Of a DNA stretch of 64,000 nt, positions 30,945 to 41,760 are shown one piece after another. The stretch comes from Kryptolebias marmoratus (taxonomy: Eukaryota; Chordata; Actinopteri; Cyprinodontiformes; Rivulidae), in the NCBI RefSeq assembly GCF_001649575.2, contig NC_051433.1, positions 8,333,234 through 8,397,233 on the forward strand. The letters run 5' to 3'. Within the stretch, counting starts at the first letter, position 1, and each line of letters begins with the position of its first letter. A model generated the notes under the pieces. The model saw only the letters and a program-made list of their open reading frames with translations. It ran no database searches and was not told where the DNA came from. A program made the position numbers and the translations under genes.

Positions 30945-31565
30945 CTTCCAGGCTGGAGGACGGGACTCAGGAGGACCAAAAAGAAAGAGACGAGGTGGAG
31001 GAGGAGGAGGAGGAAGAGGAGGAGGGCGCAGGTAACGCAGCAGTTATCAGAGGATGCACTGTGTCCCCCCCTCAGAGGGTCATCGACAGGAGAGCTGTTC
31101 TCCAGAATTATGGAGACACCACTGGTGGACTTCAGACACATGAAGGAAGAATCAAACCCACATCTTTTTGTGTTTGTACTGTAGATACAGAGACTTGCTG
31201 CATTTAGTTTCTAACAGCAGTGCCAATGATTCACATCTCCTGCTGTTATAAAAAACATTGTGCATTTAGCAAAAAGGATTAAAAAAAGGATTAAAATGTC
31301 ACAAAATGCCAGTAAGTTTCAATGAATTCACAGTGAAAAAGGATGTTTGTTGTCTTTAAATATTGAAGAACGATAAAGGTGTGGATTGTGTTTACTGTCA
31401 TTTTATTGCTCTTGTTTGTGCTGTGTGTTAGACATATGAAAGTTTAAAATAATATTTATATATTTTCTTTACAGCGCCGTTTGAAAGTCACAGAACCTGA
31501 AGCTGCTAATTTCATTCATGATATGTTTGGAGACTTAATAATAAACGAGTGCTCTTGTCTTGTCA
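30945..31565 (+). terminator. kcnd3: kcnd3 3' UTR with polyadenylation signal
   Basis: The sequence after the stop is GC-rich, with a GAG/AGG purine tract (30991-31026), and becomes AT-rich. AATAAA at 31540-31545 is followed by a GT-rich stretch (GTGCTCTTGTCTTGT), a reasonable cleavage/polyadenylation site. The true 3' end needs transcript data. The open frame directly after the stop is treated under findings. Confidence 0.6.
30991..31026. repeat. (AGG)n purine tract in kcnd3 3' UTR
   Basis: Imperfect GAG/AGG triplets. The absence of stop codons in such sequence leaves all three forward frames open here. Confidence 0.85.
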
Positions 31566-32548
31566 AAGACTCAAACCAAACTGTGAGTTTTAGTTGCCTC
31601 ATATTTAAGGTTTTTACTGAACACTGAAGGACTTTCACGTGTGAAACAAAGCAGTCATTCTCAGTGTGACGGTAAAAACAAACAAAAAAAGTTGGCTGGC
31701 CACAGTATTACTTGAAAGTAAGGTGTGCTTTGGTCAAAGAATTATGTTGTTATTTTGTATTTATTATTGTACAACTTAAACTGCACATAAAAAGACCAAT
31801 TATAATAGGGATTTCTTTTTTTCTTCTTCTTCTTGGAGCTCTTTTAGGTGTTTTTAGCAAACGTTTTATCACTCGGTTTCACAAAAGCATCTTTTTTTTC
31901 TTTTTGCTTATAACAGTTTTCTTCAGATCAATAGATGATTAACTGAGCAAGTCTCAGCTTCATGACGTGTTACAGGACATACATACGATTTAAAACTATT
32001 AACGTAAGAAATACCAGCTAAGATGTTACTTTAAAGACTATGAACATGATGGAATATTGGGTCATTGTGCCCTTAAACTAACATGAGAAGAAGAAAAGAA
32101 ATCAAAGCACACAAACGGTCCCAACAAAGTCTTGAGGTAGTTTCTCACTAAGCTGTGACTGTTGGTGACCAGCTGGCAAACATGAGGGAGTCTTCAGAAT
32201 GTCTTGCAACGTTCGCCGAGTTTCTCAACTTCTGCAGAGAGTGCATGTGCGTGTAATCTGTGTAACAAATTTCCTCTCATAGTAGTCACAAAGTTGCCAC
32301 AAGTAAACCCATCGCAAACCCATCAAATTTGTATCTCCAGTAGGTCTGAAGAGTTCTACAGCTGCATTTTGACATTTGCAAGGAAGCTCTGCTCTGTCAG
32401 AAAACATCCAAGGCAAATATCCAGATCTAAAATAACAAGCTGATGATCGTTAATTATTAAAAATAAAAAAAAATGGTTTAAATATTCCTATTTTTACCTC
32501 AGTTGTGTACTCCAATAGATAACGTGCAGCTGTCAAAATGGGCACATA

Positions 32549-32750
32549 GAATACAAGTTTGCAGCCATGCAGATCTTAAAAAGCCACGAATTTCAAAAAT
32601 CTGCTGCTGAAAACACGACTGCATGGCTCGCTGATCGCTTGGTTGCAAACAGCCTCAATTACGTGAAACTGCAACAGAAAATCCACCTTTTTTCACAGTT
32701 TTCCCATAATTCTGAGTCGCTAAATAGTCGCCAACATTCGCAGATCAGTG
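32549..32750 (+). repeat. Dispersed repeat family B, copy 1
   Basis: 'GAATACAAGTTTGCA', 'CTGCATGGCTCGCTGATCGC', 'TTGGTTGCAAACAGCCT', 'TTTTCACAGTTTTCC' and 'CGCTAAATAGTCGCCAAC' occur in the same order as related blocks at 52491-52690. Divergence is high (about a quarter to a third of positions by eye). Similar-looking sequence at 32150-32420 may belong to the same element. No coding capacity. Confidence 0.55.
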
Positions 32751-33497
32751 CGATACCACCTTTAATCTCTGTCGCTTCAGTCGGACAACAGAGGAGAACG
32801 GGCAATGTAAAGTTGGTACAGTTTTGTACTTTTGACATAAATATTCTGTGCATAGTAATAAAACAGACTTAAATGTTCTCCTTAAATGTTCTAGTTCAGA
32901 TGTTCAGATTTTTTCCTTTTCATTACCTCCAAACGAGCCACATGTGTGGATCTCAGGTGAGAACAGACAAACCAAACCTGGCTCTAAAGGGATGCAGGGA
33001 GGGGGAGGTTCACAGACACATGTTCATTCAGATATTACTTCATTCCACATCTTCAAACAACAAGAAACTTTAAACACAACCAAGTTGTCTCTTATAACTA
33101 TAACCACAGTGGTAATGAAACTGTAAAGCCTTAAAAATGACATCGCAAATTTTGAGAAAAAAAAACTTGAAAAGTATTCAGCCAGAGACGAGACGGGACA
33201 TCTGAATCCCTCCGTGTCTTCATCCTTCTGTTTCTGCTCTGATGTGTTGTCTTTGTGAAACTAGTATAATGGTGTTTATGTTGGAGCCTGAAACTGTTCT
33301 TCGGCTGAACTGATGATGAGGTTATAAACATTTTAGTTTAAAAAAAAGAGTTTACGTAAGAATAAGCTACTTTGACAAGACATCCTCAAGGAAAATCCCC
33401 TTAACTCCATTAATAAAAGTTTTCAGTTGTGCATGTTGAAACCTTCAATAAATTGAACTTGTTCACCCATGGAGTAAGAATTTCTTAAAGTGATATT

Positions 33498-33505
33498 ATT
33501 TAAAT
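33498..33505. repeat. 8-bp target-site duplication, left copy (ATTTAAAT)
   Basis: Exact match to 33763-33770, immediately flanking the hAT MITE. Confidence 0.8.
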
Positions 33506-33762
33506 CACTGGTTCCCACCGTGGCTCCCAAAATGTCATCTGGGGGACTTGAGATGATCTTCAGTAATGAAAGATGATATTTGTATATTTGTATCATAAAT
33601 GGAAGACAAAAAACTGTCTTCATGAATGAATAAAATAAGTGTAATTGTTGTTTGTGTTGTTTTAGTTGGCTTAGAGGTGTTTATATGTTTCAGTAGTTGG
33701 GGTCACAAGTTTCCTCCTCTGCTGTTTTGTGGGTCAATAAATGAAAACTCTGGGAACCACTG
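33506..33762. mobile_element. hAT-superfamily MITE with 8-bp target-site duplication
   Basis: A 257-bp element starts CACTGGTTCCC and ends GGGAACCACTG. The termini are inverted repeats differing at one position and fit the hAT-type CAGTGGTTCCC end. ATTTAAAT flanks it on both sides (33498-33505 and 33763-33770), the 8-bp duplication expected for hAT transposition. There is no transposase sequence, so it was mobilised in trans. Confidence 0.85.
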
Positions 33763-35217
33763 ATTTAAATCACAGCAACGGCCGAGCTAAAAGTGTAAGA
33801 AAAAGCCAGTCAGTAATCCTTAAAAACTGTTTCACTGAATCTGCTTTACAAAGACCAACTGATCATTTATACTGCTGTTCGAACCGGCCTGTATTTTAAA
33901 ATGCTCTCTAGTTATCTGTATGAAATAAATGTGTTATTTTTGTGTTTTGGTTGGTTTGTCCTGCTGAAGTGGAAGCTGATGACTGAACTTTGTGTCCTTC
34001 TCAGTTTTTGACATGAGGATGTTTTTGCTGCGTTGGTAAAGTTTCTGTTGCATTTCAGTGCTGATTTAAATGTGTTGTGCCAAAAATGGTCATTTATCTC
34101 TCTTCTGTTTAAAAAATAATATAAAATATAAATTCTTGTTCTACTTTTCAGAGCATTAAATATCATTTAGATTTTGTTTTCCTGGACACTAATTGTTTCA
34201 TACTCTGGGTGTCACTTCAGATATGTTGTTTATAACTTAGTATGTTGCCACTCCAACTGTTTTTTTTACACTTTAAGGCTTTTTGCAGCATCATGCACCA
34301 ACTTTAACAGATTTATTAGGAGAAATCATGTCTCTCACATTAAACTGACTTCTGTTCTATCTGTTACTATAAGATAGATTTACTTTTAAAGACATTGTTT
34401 CAGTCTCTTTTCAAAAGTCTTGGCGTTGCTGTTTGTGTTGTTTCTGATCTTTTTACCAGTTCAAACTGAGCTTTTCTGTCTGGTTGATGTGTACAAAAGA
34501 TTCTGTCGGTTCGTTATATCGACTGTGAGGTGCCAGAGGAAAATTAAAATCTGACACAGCATTCAAACTGTACCTTTGTCCTTTCCTTGATACCAGTGTG
34601 TTTACCATCAGCTTCTTTTAAACTCAGTGTAAGGCTGCTTTTACTGGTGCCTGAAAGAAGACGATGTTCTTCAGGGAAAAATAGTTTGTGATTTTTGTTA
34701 TGCCCGAATGATTCGTAGCTCAGGGTTAAGTGACCTAAACAACCAAAAAGTGTTCAAACCTATAGGTCCATGATCAGGTACTGGGCAGAAAATGAGTAAA
34801 AAAACACTTTGAGACACCTTCAGAAAGTTTGAGGAAGCATTACTGTAGACCACTTTAAAAGAATAGAAAAAAAAAGTCAAAAGAAGTTTTTCACATCTAT
34901 AAGTTTTAGAAGCATTAATAACCTTTGTCATAATTGAATTAAAGCTGAGTAATGTTGTCATTCTGCTTTCTATAAGTGGCTGATCAGCCATATTTGGATA
35001 CACCAAACAGCAACAGTAGGTATAAAAAGTCTAACATCTTCCAGATTCTAATCCGGAAACACGAAACGACGCCCACAGTCGGGATTACGTTATTTTCCTG
35101 ACACAGCTGGATCACGTGTTTAACCATACAGGTGTTTTGCTGTCAGCTCACTCTCAGCCACATCTGAGACTCTGCTGATTATCCGCAGCTTAAAACCCAT
35201 CATTAGTGACGAAACAC

Positions 35218-35243
35218 GATGTGTTTGATGACTCAAACACATC
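35218..35243. promoter_or_regulatory. 11-bp-arm palindrome centred on an AP-1-like site
   Basis: GATGTGTTTGA, four bases, then TCAAACACATC: a perfect inverted repeat. The loop and right arm contain TGACTCA (35229-35235), the AP-1 consensus. Function is unknown. Confidence 0.4.
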
Positions 35244-38200
35244 ATTACAAACTCTGCTCGGAGCTAAGCACACACACATCCCACTGCTTCAAACAAATTG
35301 TCTCTTTTTGTCGAGTAGAAGCAGCTCTTATCAAATAAGAGAAGTGTTTTTCTTTCCCAAACATAGAATTTTTTAGTAAAATATGGAAAATTACTTGAAA
35401 ATAATTTTGTTAATGCATAAGAATTTGTCCTTTTTACCTAGGAATTTTTATTTCACTGGTAGTAAAAGCAAAGTAATGAGTGTTAGTTAGTATTAGTTCA
35501 TTTGTTCTTGTCTCAAACCTTGTTTTAATCCTGCTGTTTTTGGTTTAAAAAAATGTATTGTTTCTTATGAAGCTACTGCTTTTCTTTAGCTCAGTCTTTT
35601 AAGAACATTACTTTGGCTTCTCCTCACAGCTGTGACAAGAAAAGAAGGGTCAGACATGTGACTGAGGTCAAAGGTTAGGTTAAAAACAGATAAATTAGAG
35701 TCAGATTTCACCAGAAACAATGTGTCTTCTGTAATGACGCATCTGAACCTTTAGATGGCAGCACAACAACTTATTTGAAGATAAAGACAAACCTGGTATT
35801 GGTACAAAAAGTTTATAATTTATATACAGCAGTCTGGTATCTCACTTCTATCAAAATACAGAAAACAGAATCTAGTCAACAAGATTTTTAATAATAATTT
35901 ATCTGCCAAAGGTTTTCCTAACTACCTAATTAATACCAGTTTGTTATTGTTTGGTCTTTAAAGTTAATAAACTAGTGGAAAAGTAACAACGGCTGGTTTC
36001 TGTAATATAAAGATAAAAGAAATGGGCTGTCAAATCATGTTTTGAAACATTAGTCATTACATTTCTTTTTGTTATAATATTAACTTTGATGTGTACATTA
36101 TTAAAATATTTTTTTTCCAAATAAATCTAAACCATGAAAGTGTGACATCATGTTCCAATCTTTTTGTTTATAATCCAACAAGATGAGACAGAAACACACT
36201 AAAATAAACCTCCTGCTTATGTTCAATTAATCCAAATGTAAATATGAACTTTATGGGTATTTTACAAGTACTGAAATGTAGTTTATCCTCCAACTGGTGA
36301 AACTGGTTTCTTTTATTATAATTCTGGATTTTATTTAAGGCTCTGGTGTACCTATAATATCTACAAATAATAAACTGGATCAGTTTGTTAGTTCTGTGGG
36401 GCTCTTGTCTACCTAAATGAGACATGTTGTAATAAAACTTGCCCAAAACTGGAACGACTGGAAGCTTTTAATCTTCTCTCTTGATGTTTCCAGCAGCAGG
36501 GATCTGTTGCAGATTCTGTTAACAGACAAAACACAGAGAATGTGAGTAATTATTGTAGAAAGGTATCTATGATGGAAAGAATGCAGTCAAAACAACAGCA
36601 GTGTGGTTTCACTGCAGGGATAGTTCTGCTTTGTCTTGCCTTGATCCACCTTTGTCCTGAACACAAAAACTGAACTTTCAGTGAGTCACATTAAGGATCA
36701 CGAAGTGATCTGTGGTTCGACAGTGTTTCAGTGTTTCAGTGTTTCAGTGCTGAGTGATCGGAGGAGTCGCTTCCTTATCCGGCGCTGTGCTTATGCTGAC
36801 AGCTGGGAGGAAGTTCGCTCCCGGACGAGAACCAGCTGCAGGTTGAGGTCACAACTGGGATGAAACTATCATGTGAATCATGGAGCAGCTTGCTGAACAC
36901 TGAGCGCTGAATAGACCCACATGTCATCACCTAAATTATGTCTTCTTGAGATTGCAGCACACTCACGCTCAGATGGGAAAGTTTTTAGCTTAGTTTTTTT
37001 AATTTTATCGTAGGAATTTTTGTTCCAACCAGCTTGAGCCAGTCCATCTTTTTAAATTTAGCTATTTTAAAAGAAGAAATCCTGTTATGACTGGGAAAGG
37101 TTACATAAAAACAAATGCAGCAACTGTGCAAAGTTACAGACAGGTAAGCTGAGAATCTCAGGGTTTTCTAAGGTAATTCTGATCTCAGAGACAGTCTTGC
37201 TCAAACTCCTCTGAGATCATTTGAGCTGAGTCACTCCCAGAAAGTTAATTTGATGCCGTTCCTTGACTAAACTCAAAGAACAGCCATAAACTTGACATCA
37301 GATGTAGTCAACTTTAATATTTGTAAAGTTACTCATTGCAAACTATAAAATCAAACATAAAAAAGGTTACCCTGAACTATATCAAATGGTGCAGTTTGAA
37401 CGAGTCTACTCCAGTAGTTTTTCAGATGTATCGATATGTAATCCTGAAACGTGGGTCCACATTCAGTGTAAACAAAGCCCTCAGATGAATCCACCAAAAA
37501 CTATGCAGAAGTCATGTGATTGACCTACATTGGGCTATCCGTAGTCTGTGTTGGCAAACAAATATGGCAGCATTAGACTCACTGTGTCGAGGAGAAGATG
37601 TTTAGGAGAAAAATAAGAGTGAATCTGCTGCTAAACATAAAAGAAAAGATAAAGATCAAATCAGACAACCGTCCAGAATAAATATCAAGAAGGGTGGTGG
37701 AGCTTCTTAAAGACAGCTCAGCTTTGATTAAACTTTCTGACAAATAATAAACTTTAAAGGTTCATTGTTAACTGTTGGATTTCTTGTTTTCATACAGCTC
37801 TTATAAACATCACCACTGTTGACCTATTTTCAGTCACGGTTTCCGTAGGAAAAACACATGAGGTAAATGGCATCTGGTCTCAAGTTTTTCTTACAAATTT
37901 TTCATTTAAGGACACATTAACCATCAATATGAGATGAATTTTGTGGGGATTTTGTTTCTTGCTTTATGATTTTTAAATTATATTTTTTATTATTATTATT
38001 TTTACCAATCCTTATAAGTTTGCAACGAGTTCCTTCAAAGGGTAGGGGGAAACATTTTAGGTCAGTTAAATCTCTTCTTTCCTCTCTTAGAAGTGGAGCT
38101 GGGCTTAGATGATTTATTTATTTCCCTGTCACTCTGCAAGATTCAGGATCTTAGCAACAGTCTGTCCATCTGGAACACATCGCCAACATAAGGCCTGATT

Positions 38201-38859
38201 TTAAAACATCCAGATGACAAAAAAGCAGGTCAGAGGGAAGACCTTCGACTCAAGGTGTGCTTCATCGTTGATCGGCTGTGTCCATCTCTTTTTAACACCG
38301 TTTGATGGAAGTGCAAATGTGACCCATTACTTTGAGAAGGAACATTAATAATGAGCTGAGGTTTCACTTTCCTTGAGTTACAGGGAGGGATTTATTCACT
38401 GCATGTGTATCCTTATGCTAAAGCAGGGAAAGGCTTCCAGAATGACATCTCTGTATATGTAATTCTTCCTTCCTGCCACATCCAAGTCTGTGGGACAGCC
38501 CCCGTTGCTCAGGTGCTTCCTTTCTGCTTGCAGAGAAGGTGGCCAGGAAACTGTCCCTATAGCAAATCTAGTCCTTCTGGACACATCCTCCTTTCATTTC
38601 CTTCAAGAACAGAGGCTGCAGAAGTAGAATCTGAAACACACTGAAATGTGTCTTTGGTGCAAAATATCTGCAGATGTTTTGTCTTCCTTTTTATGGCTCT
38701 AAAATCTCTTTAAGTCGCTGTGGGCAAATCTCTCTGATAAAGGATGGGTCTGTTTGATCCTGTTTGAATGAGAGTCAGTCTGGGCTGTAAGGCTCCCTCA
38801 TTGGAGGAAATTGGATGGGTAACGTAAGCGCTCGACTTGAATGGTGAAATATCAGAGGA

Positions 38860-39205
38860 GGAGGAAACACGCACACACACACACGTACACACACACACGC
38901 ACCATCAGTCACACAGCAGCCAAGCAGCAGAGAAGGAGGCAAAGGACTATCGCAGCCTTGAGAAGAATCCAATCATCATTTTTTAGGAGTAAACACGTTT
39001 TTCGTCATCGCGTCATTCCGACCGCGCGCGCATTCCTCCGCAGGATTTGCGCATCTGTAGTTGGAAATCATTTCATATTCCCGCTCAGGAGGAAGCGTTC
39101 AGAGACATGCATATCTGATTTTTTTTTTTTTTTTTTAGATATTTATATCTAAACATAAAACCAAATAAATAAAATCTAGGACCATTCAAACCTGAATCCA
39201 GAAAC
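38860..39205 (+). promoter_or_regulatory. inka2: inka2 upstream promoter / 5' UTR region
   Basis: The sequence before the first coding exon has a (CA)n tract, a local CpG-rich patch around 38998-39052 (CATCGCGTC...CCGACCGCGCGCG), and then T18-AG (39119-39138) and a TATA-like ATATTTATATC (39139-39149). Two readings are possible: TATA box with a start near 39175, or a 3' splice site (long pyrimidine tract plus AG) joining an upstream noncoding exon. Sequence alone does not decide. Confidence 0.45.
38867..38902. repeat. (CA)n microsatellite
   Basis: Interrupted AC/CA repeat just upstream of inka2 exon 1. Confidence 0.85.
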
Positions 39206-39241
39206 ATGGACTCGTGTCTGAGAAGACTCAAGCAAGAACTG
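39206..39241 (+). CDS. inka2: inka2 coding exon 1 (12 codons)
   Basis: ATG at 39206 in context GAAACATGG, encoding MDSCLRRLKQEL, then donor GTAGGT at 39242 in phase 0. Human INKA2 starts MDCYLRRLKQEL and is split at the same place, continuing xSMxEVGDGL; exon 2 here continues LSMREAGDGL. The short exon supplies the first turns of an N-terminal amphipathic, probably coiled-coil segment. It is easily missed by gene finders because of its length. Confidence 0.9.
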
Positions 39242-41057
39242 GTAGGTTCTGGTGCATTTACTTCTGTTTTTGCATGAAGATTTATCTACAATGTATTATT
39301 TCCCACTGACATTCATTAAAAAATAAATTTATTTGTAATGAAAACGATAATTTTCTACATCAAATACGTTGTTTAAAAGCAGACTTATCCTCGTGCAGGA
39401 AAAGACTCGTTTTCTTTCCTTTAGTTTCCAGCATGTGTTTCTTATCTTTAGTTTTAAAGCTGTGTGCACATCATTACTTTCTGTCAACACATCTGGAACA
39501 GATGTTTTAAGCCTGATTTTTAAGGCTTCTCTTCCTCTCCTGTCACTGCATTTAAGCAGAGGTCTACATATGTGTAAGCTTCCCACAGCTGATGTTAGAA
39601 AAGTGATAACATCTTTCAGCAGACTCCATGTGAGCTCTTACAGGAGAGGGAGTCAAATATGCTGTCACATTGAGTTTATCCCCTTTTTTCTGTTCTGAAT
39701 AAATTCATTATCTTTCATTATGGATTAGATTAACATATGTCCTCTGATTACCAAATGTTTGATCTTTTTTTTTAATTAAAAATCTGCAAGCAGAACCCTG
39801 ATGTCCAGGATCATCTGGTATAGTGACATGGTGTAGAGGCAGAATCAAAGGAGTGTTAACTGGCACTGATTTTATTTGGAGTCATCTTCAAAGCAGATTT
39901 TTTTTTATCTTCTGTTTCTCAGGCCAGTGGCCCACAGAAAAAAGCCTTGGAGGGTCGTGTGTTTTGCTGTGTAATCTGTTCAACTTCTTGATTGGCTGCT
40001 CCAAATTAGCCACACGTCTGTGAAGAAGCACTTGCGGTTTTAGGGGCGATGTTGTGTAACAAGATGCCATATCCCAGCTTGGTAACGTTGTGTAGATAAA
40101 GTGTCACACCATGCCGAGGATCACGCAGGAGAACAGAGAGCAGATGCTGGTTAAAAAGCTGAGGCAGTGTCCTGCTGTAAGAGACCATGTGGGACGCAAT
40201 CTGTTGTTCAGAAAATAAAGGCAGTCGATGCCAAGGTTGTCGGTTTTCTTTCCGCTGTGACTGATTTTCATCCAGTGCTCACAGGAGAGTCTGCAACACA
40301 GACACTACAAACATCTAACAACCCATTTGCAAATGCCAAGTGAAGTCACTGTGCTGTAGTTTAAAAGAACAATATCAGTTCTTTTGACATTTTAGTCTTG
40401 TTTACTGCAAATTAAGTGCAGCTTCAACCATCTGGAAATGGTTCACAGTGGTTAAAGGTACTGTTCAGGTTTTGTGATGCATTAAATCAGCTTAAAATTC
40501 CTGGATAAAGCACAATATCAAGTCTTGATGAATTTCTGTCAAGGTAATATTGTTCTAATAGAAATTCATTTGACTGCACTGCATTATAGCGCCATAAAAT
40601 CTGACTTTGACAGATTAAAAATGCAGACTTTCGCCTCAGTGGAGTGATTGCCTTTTTACACCTGTTAATCAGACTGAATGTCCATTTTGTTTATTCTCAT
40701 TAGTGACCAGGCATTTATTGGCACCATTTATTCTGGGAGGTAATGTGATGCTGCTATCAGTACGTAACAGGAAGTGATATCTTCATCCCACTAACACCAT
40801 GTCTTGTCCTCAGTTTATCTTTAAATTACAGTAAGCTAGTTAGCCTATAACATCAGTCCTGTCAATGTTCTGGACACAGTTTCCTAATTTGTTCAGTTTC
40901 CACTTATTCAGAAATAAATGCTGTTTTATTATGATATTAATGCACTAGAAGATGCACAGCACAGAACCAACTCTGTGATGTCTAGAAACAGGTTAGGCTT
41001 TAAGACTTTGTCTAATGTAAATATGAAAATAACTAATAACAGATTAAATTAAGGCCT

Positions 41058-41760
41058 AGCATTCCTTGAAGGAATGCATATCGCCCGCCATCTTCGATGA
41101 CAGATTTTAAACTAAAAAGTCTTATGACAAAAAGGAACAGAATTTCATTTGTTTCGGTCAAACCTTGTAAATGTTTTTTTAATCACTAATTCATGCAAAA
41201 CTGAGATTTTATGAGTTATGTTAGCACTCAATGCATATCGTGGGGCTGACTATCAGCTGCTGTCACACTAAATTTCTGTAAAACTGACTGAGCTAGAGTC
41301 ATTTTTGAGCTGGCTTAACGCCAAATAGCTCTGGTGGCCATCTTGAATTGGTCTGACTCCAAATGTTAATGAGTTTTAGATGCACATCCAATGATTACTT
41401 TCTGAGAGTTTAATCATAATCCATCCAGTGTTTCATGAGCCATTTTGCTAACAAATAGAGTTGGTTCCAACAGTTAATGGAAAAGTTTTAAAAAGAGATT
41501 TTTGATCAGTCTCAGCTGCTCCCACACCAAATTTCTGCTCATAGTTTGTAAAACTGGTTGAGTTGTAGCCATTTTTGTGTTTGCTAAGGTTGCTTAGCTG
41601 GGGTGGCCATCTTGAATGTGACTGACTCAACAATCATTAGTAGATGTGCATCCAATAATTAAAGGGTTTTTTTATCTATCCACTTGTTCATGAGATGTTT
41701 GGTATTGGTACAGACAAACAAATGCACACTTGCAGCCTCAACCTTAGCTGGGGTAATAAA
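41058..41760 (-). repeat. Dispersed repeat family A, copy 5 (longest, two internal units)
   Basis: Left end CATTCCTTGAAGGAATG (41060-41076) is a near-perfect hairpin (8-bp arms, one-base loop), followed by CATATCGCCCGCCATC, matching copy 1. Two related units follow, each with a 'CTG(T/C)...CACACxAAATTTCTG' block, a 'GGTGGCCATCTTGAAT' block and a 'GATGxxxATCCAATxATT' block (around 41270-41400 and 41510-41660). It ends near ACAGACAAACAAATGCACAC ... CTTAGCTGGGGTAATA. This is the best copy for defining the family. Confidence 0.65.

Larger units (their letters stand above)
31566..38850. other. Intergenic region kcnd3-inka2
   Basis: About 7.3 kb between the kcnd3 polyadenylation site and the inka2 upstream region. 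It contains a family B repeat, a hAT MITE, an AP-1-centred palindrome near 35.2 kb and a small GTGTTTCA tandem repeat (36721-36750). In the human block DDX20 occupies this position on the opposite strand. I find no DEAD-box helicase motifs on either strand here. Confidence 0.75.

Noticed and set aside
30698..31141. 147-codon minus-strand frame opposite the kcnd3 last exon
   Set aside because: Antisense to a GC-rich exon and purine tract; no domain or splice signal.
33880..33905. GTTCGAACC resembling a tRNA T-arm
   Set aside because: No acceptor stem, D-arm or anticodon arm could be fitted around it.
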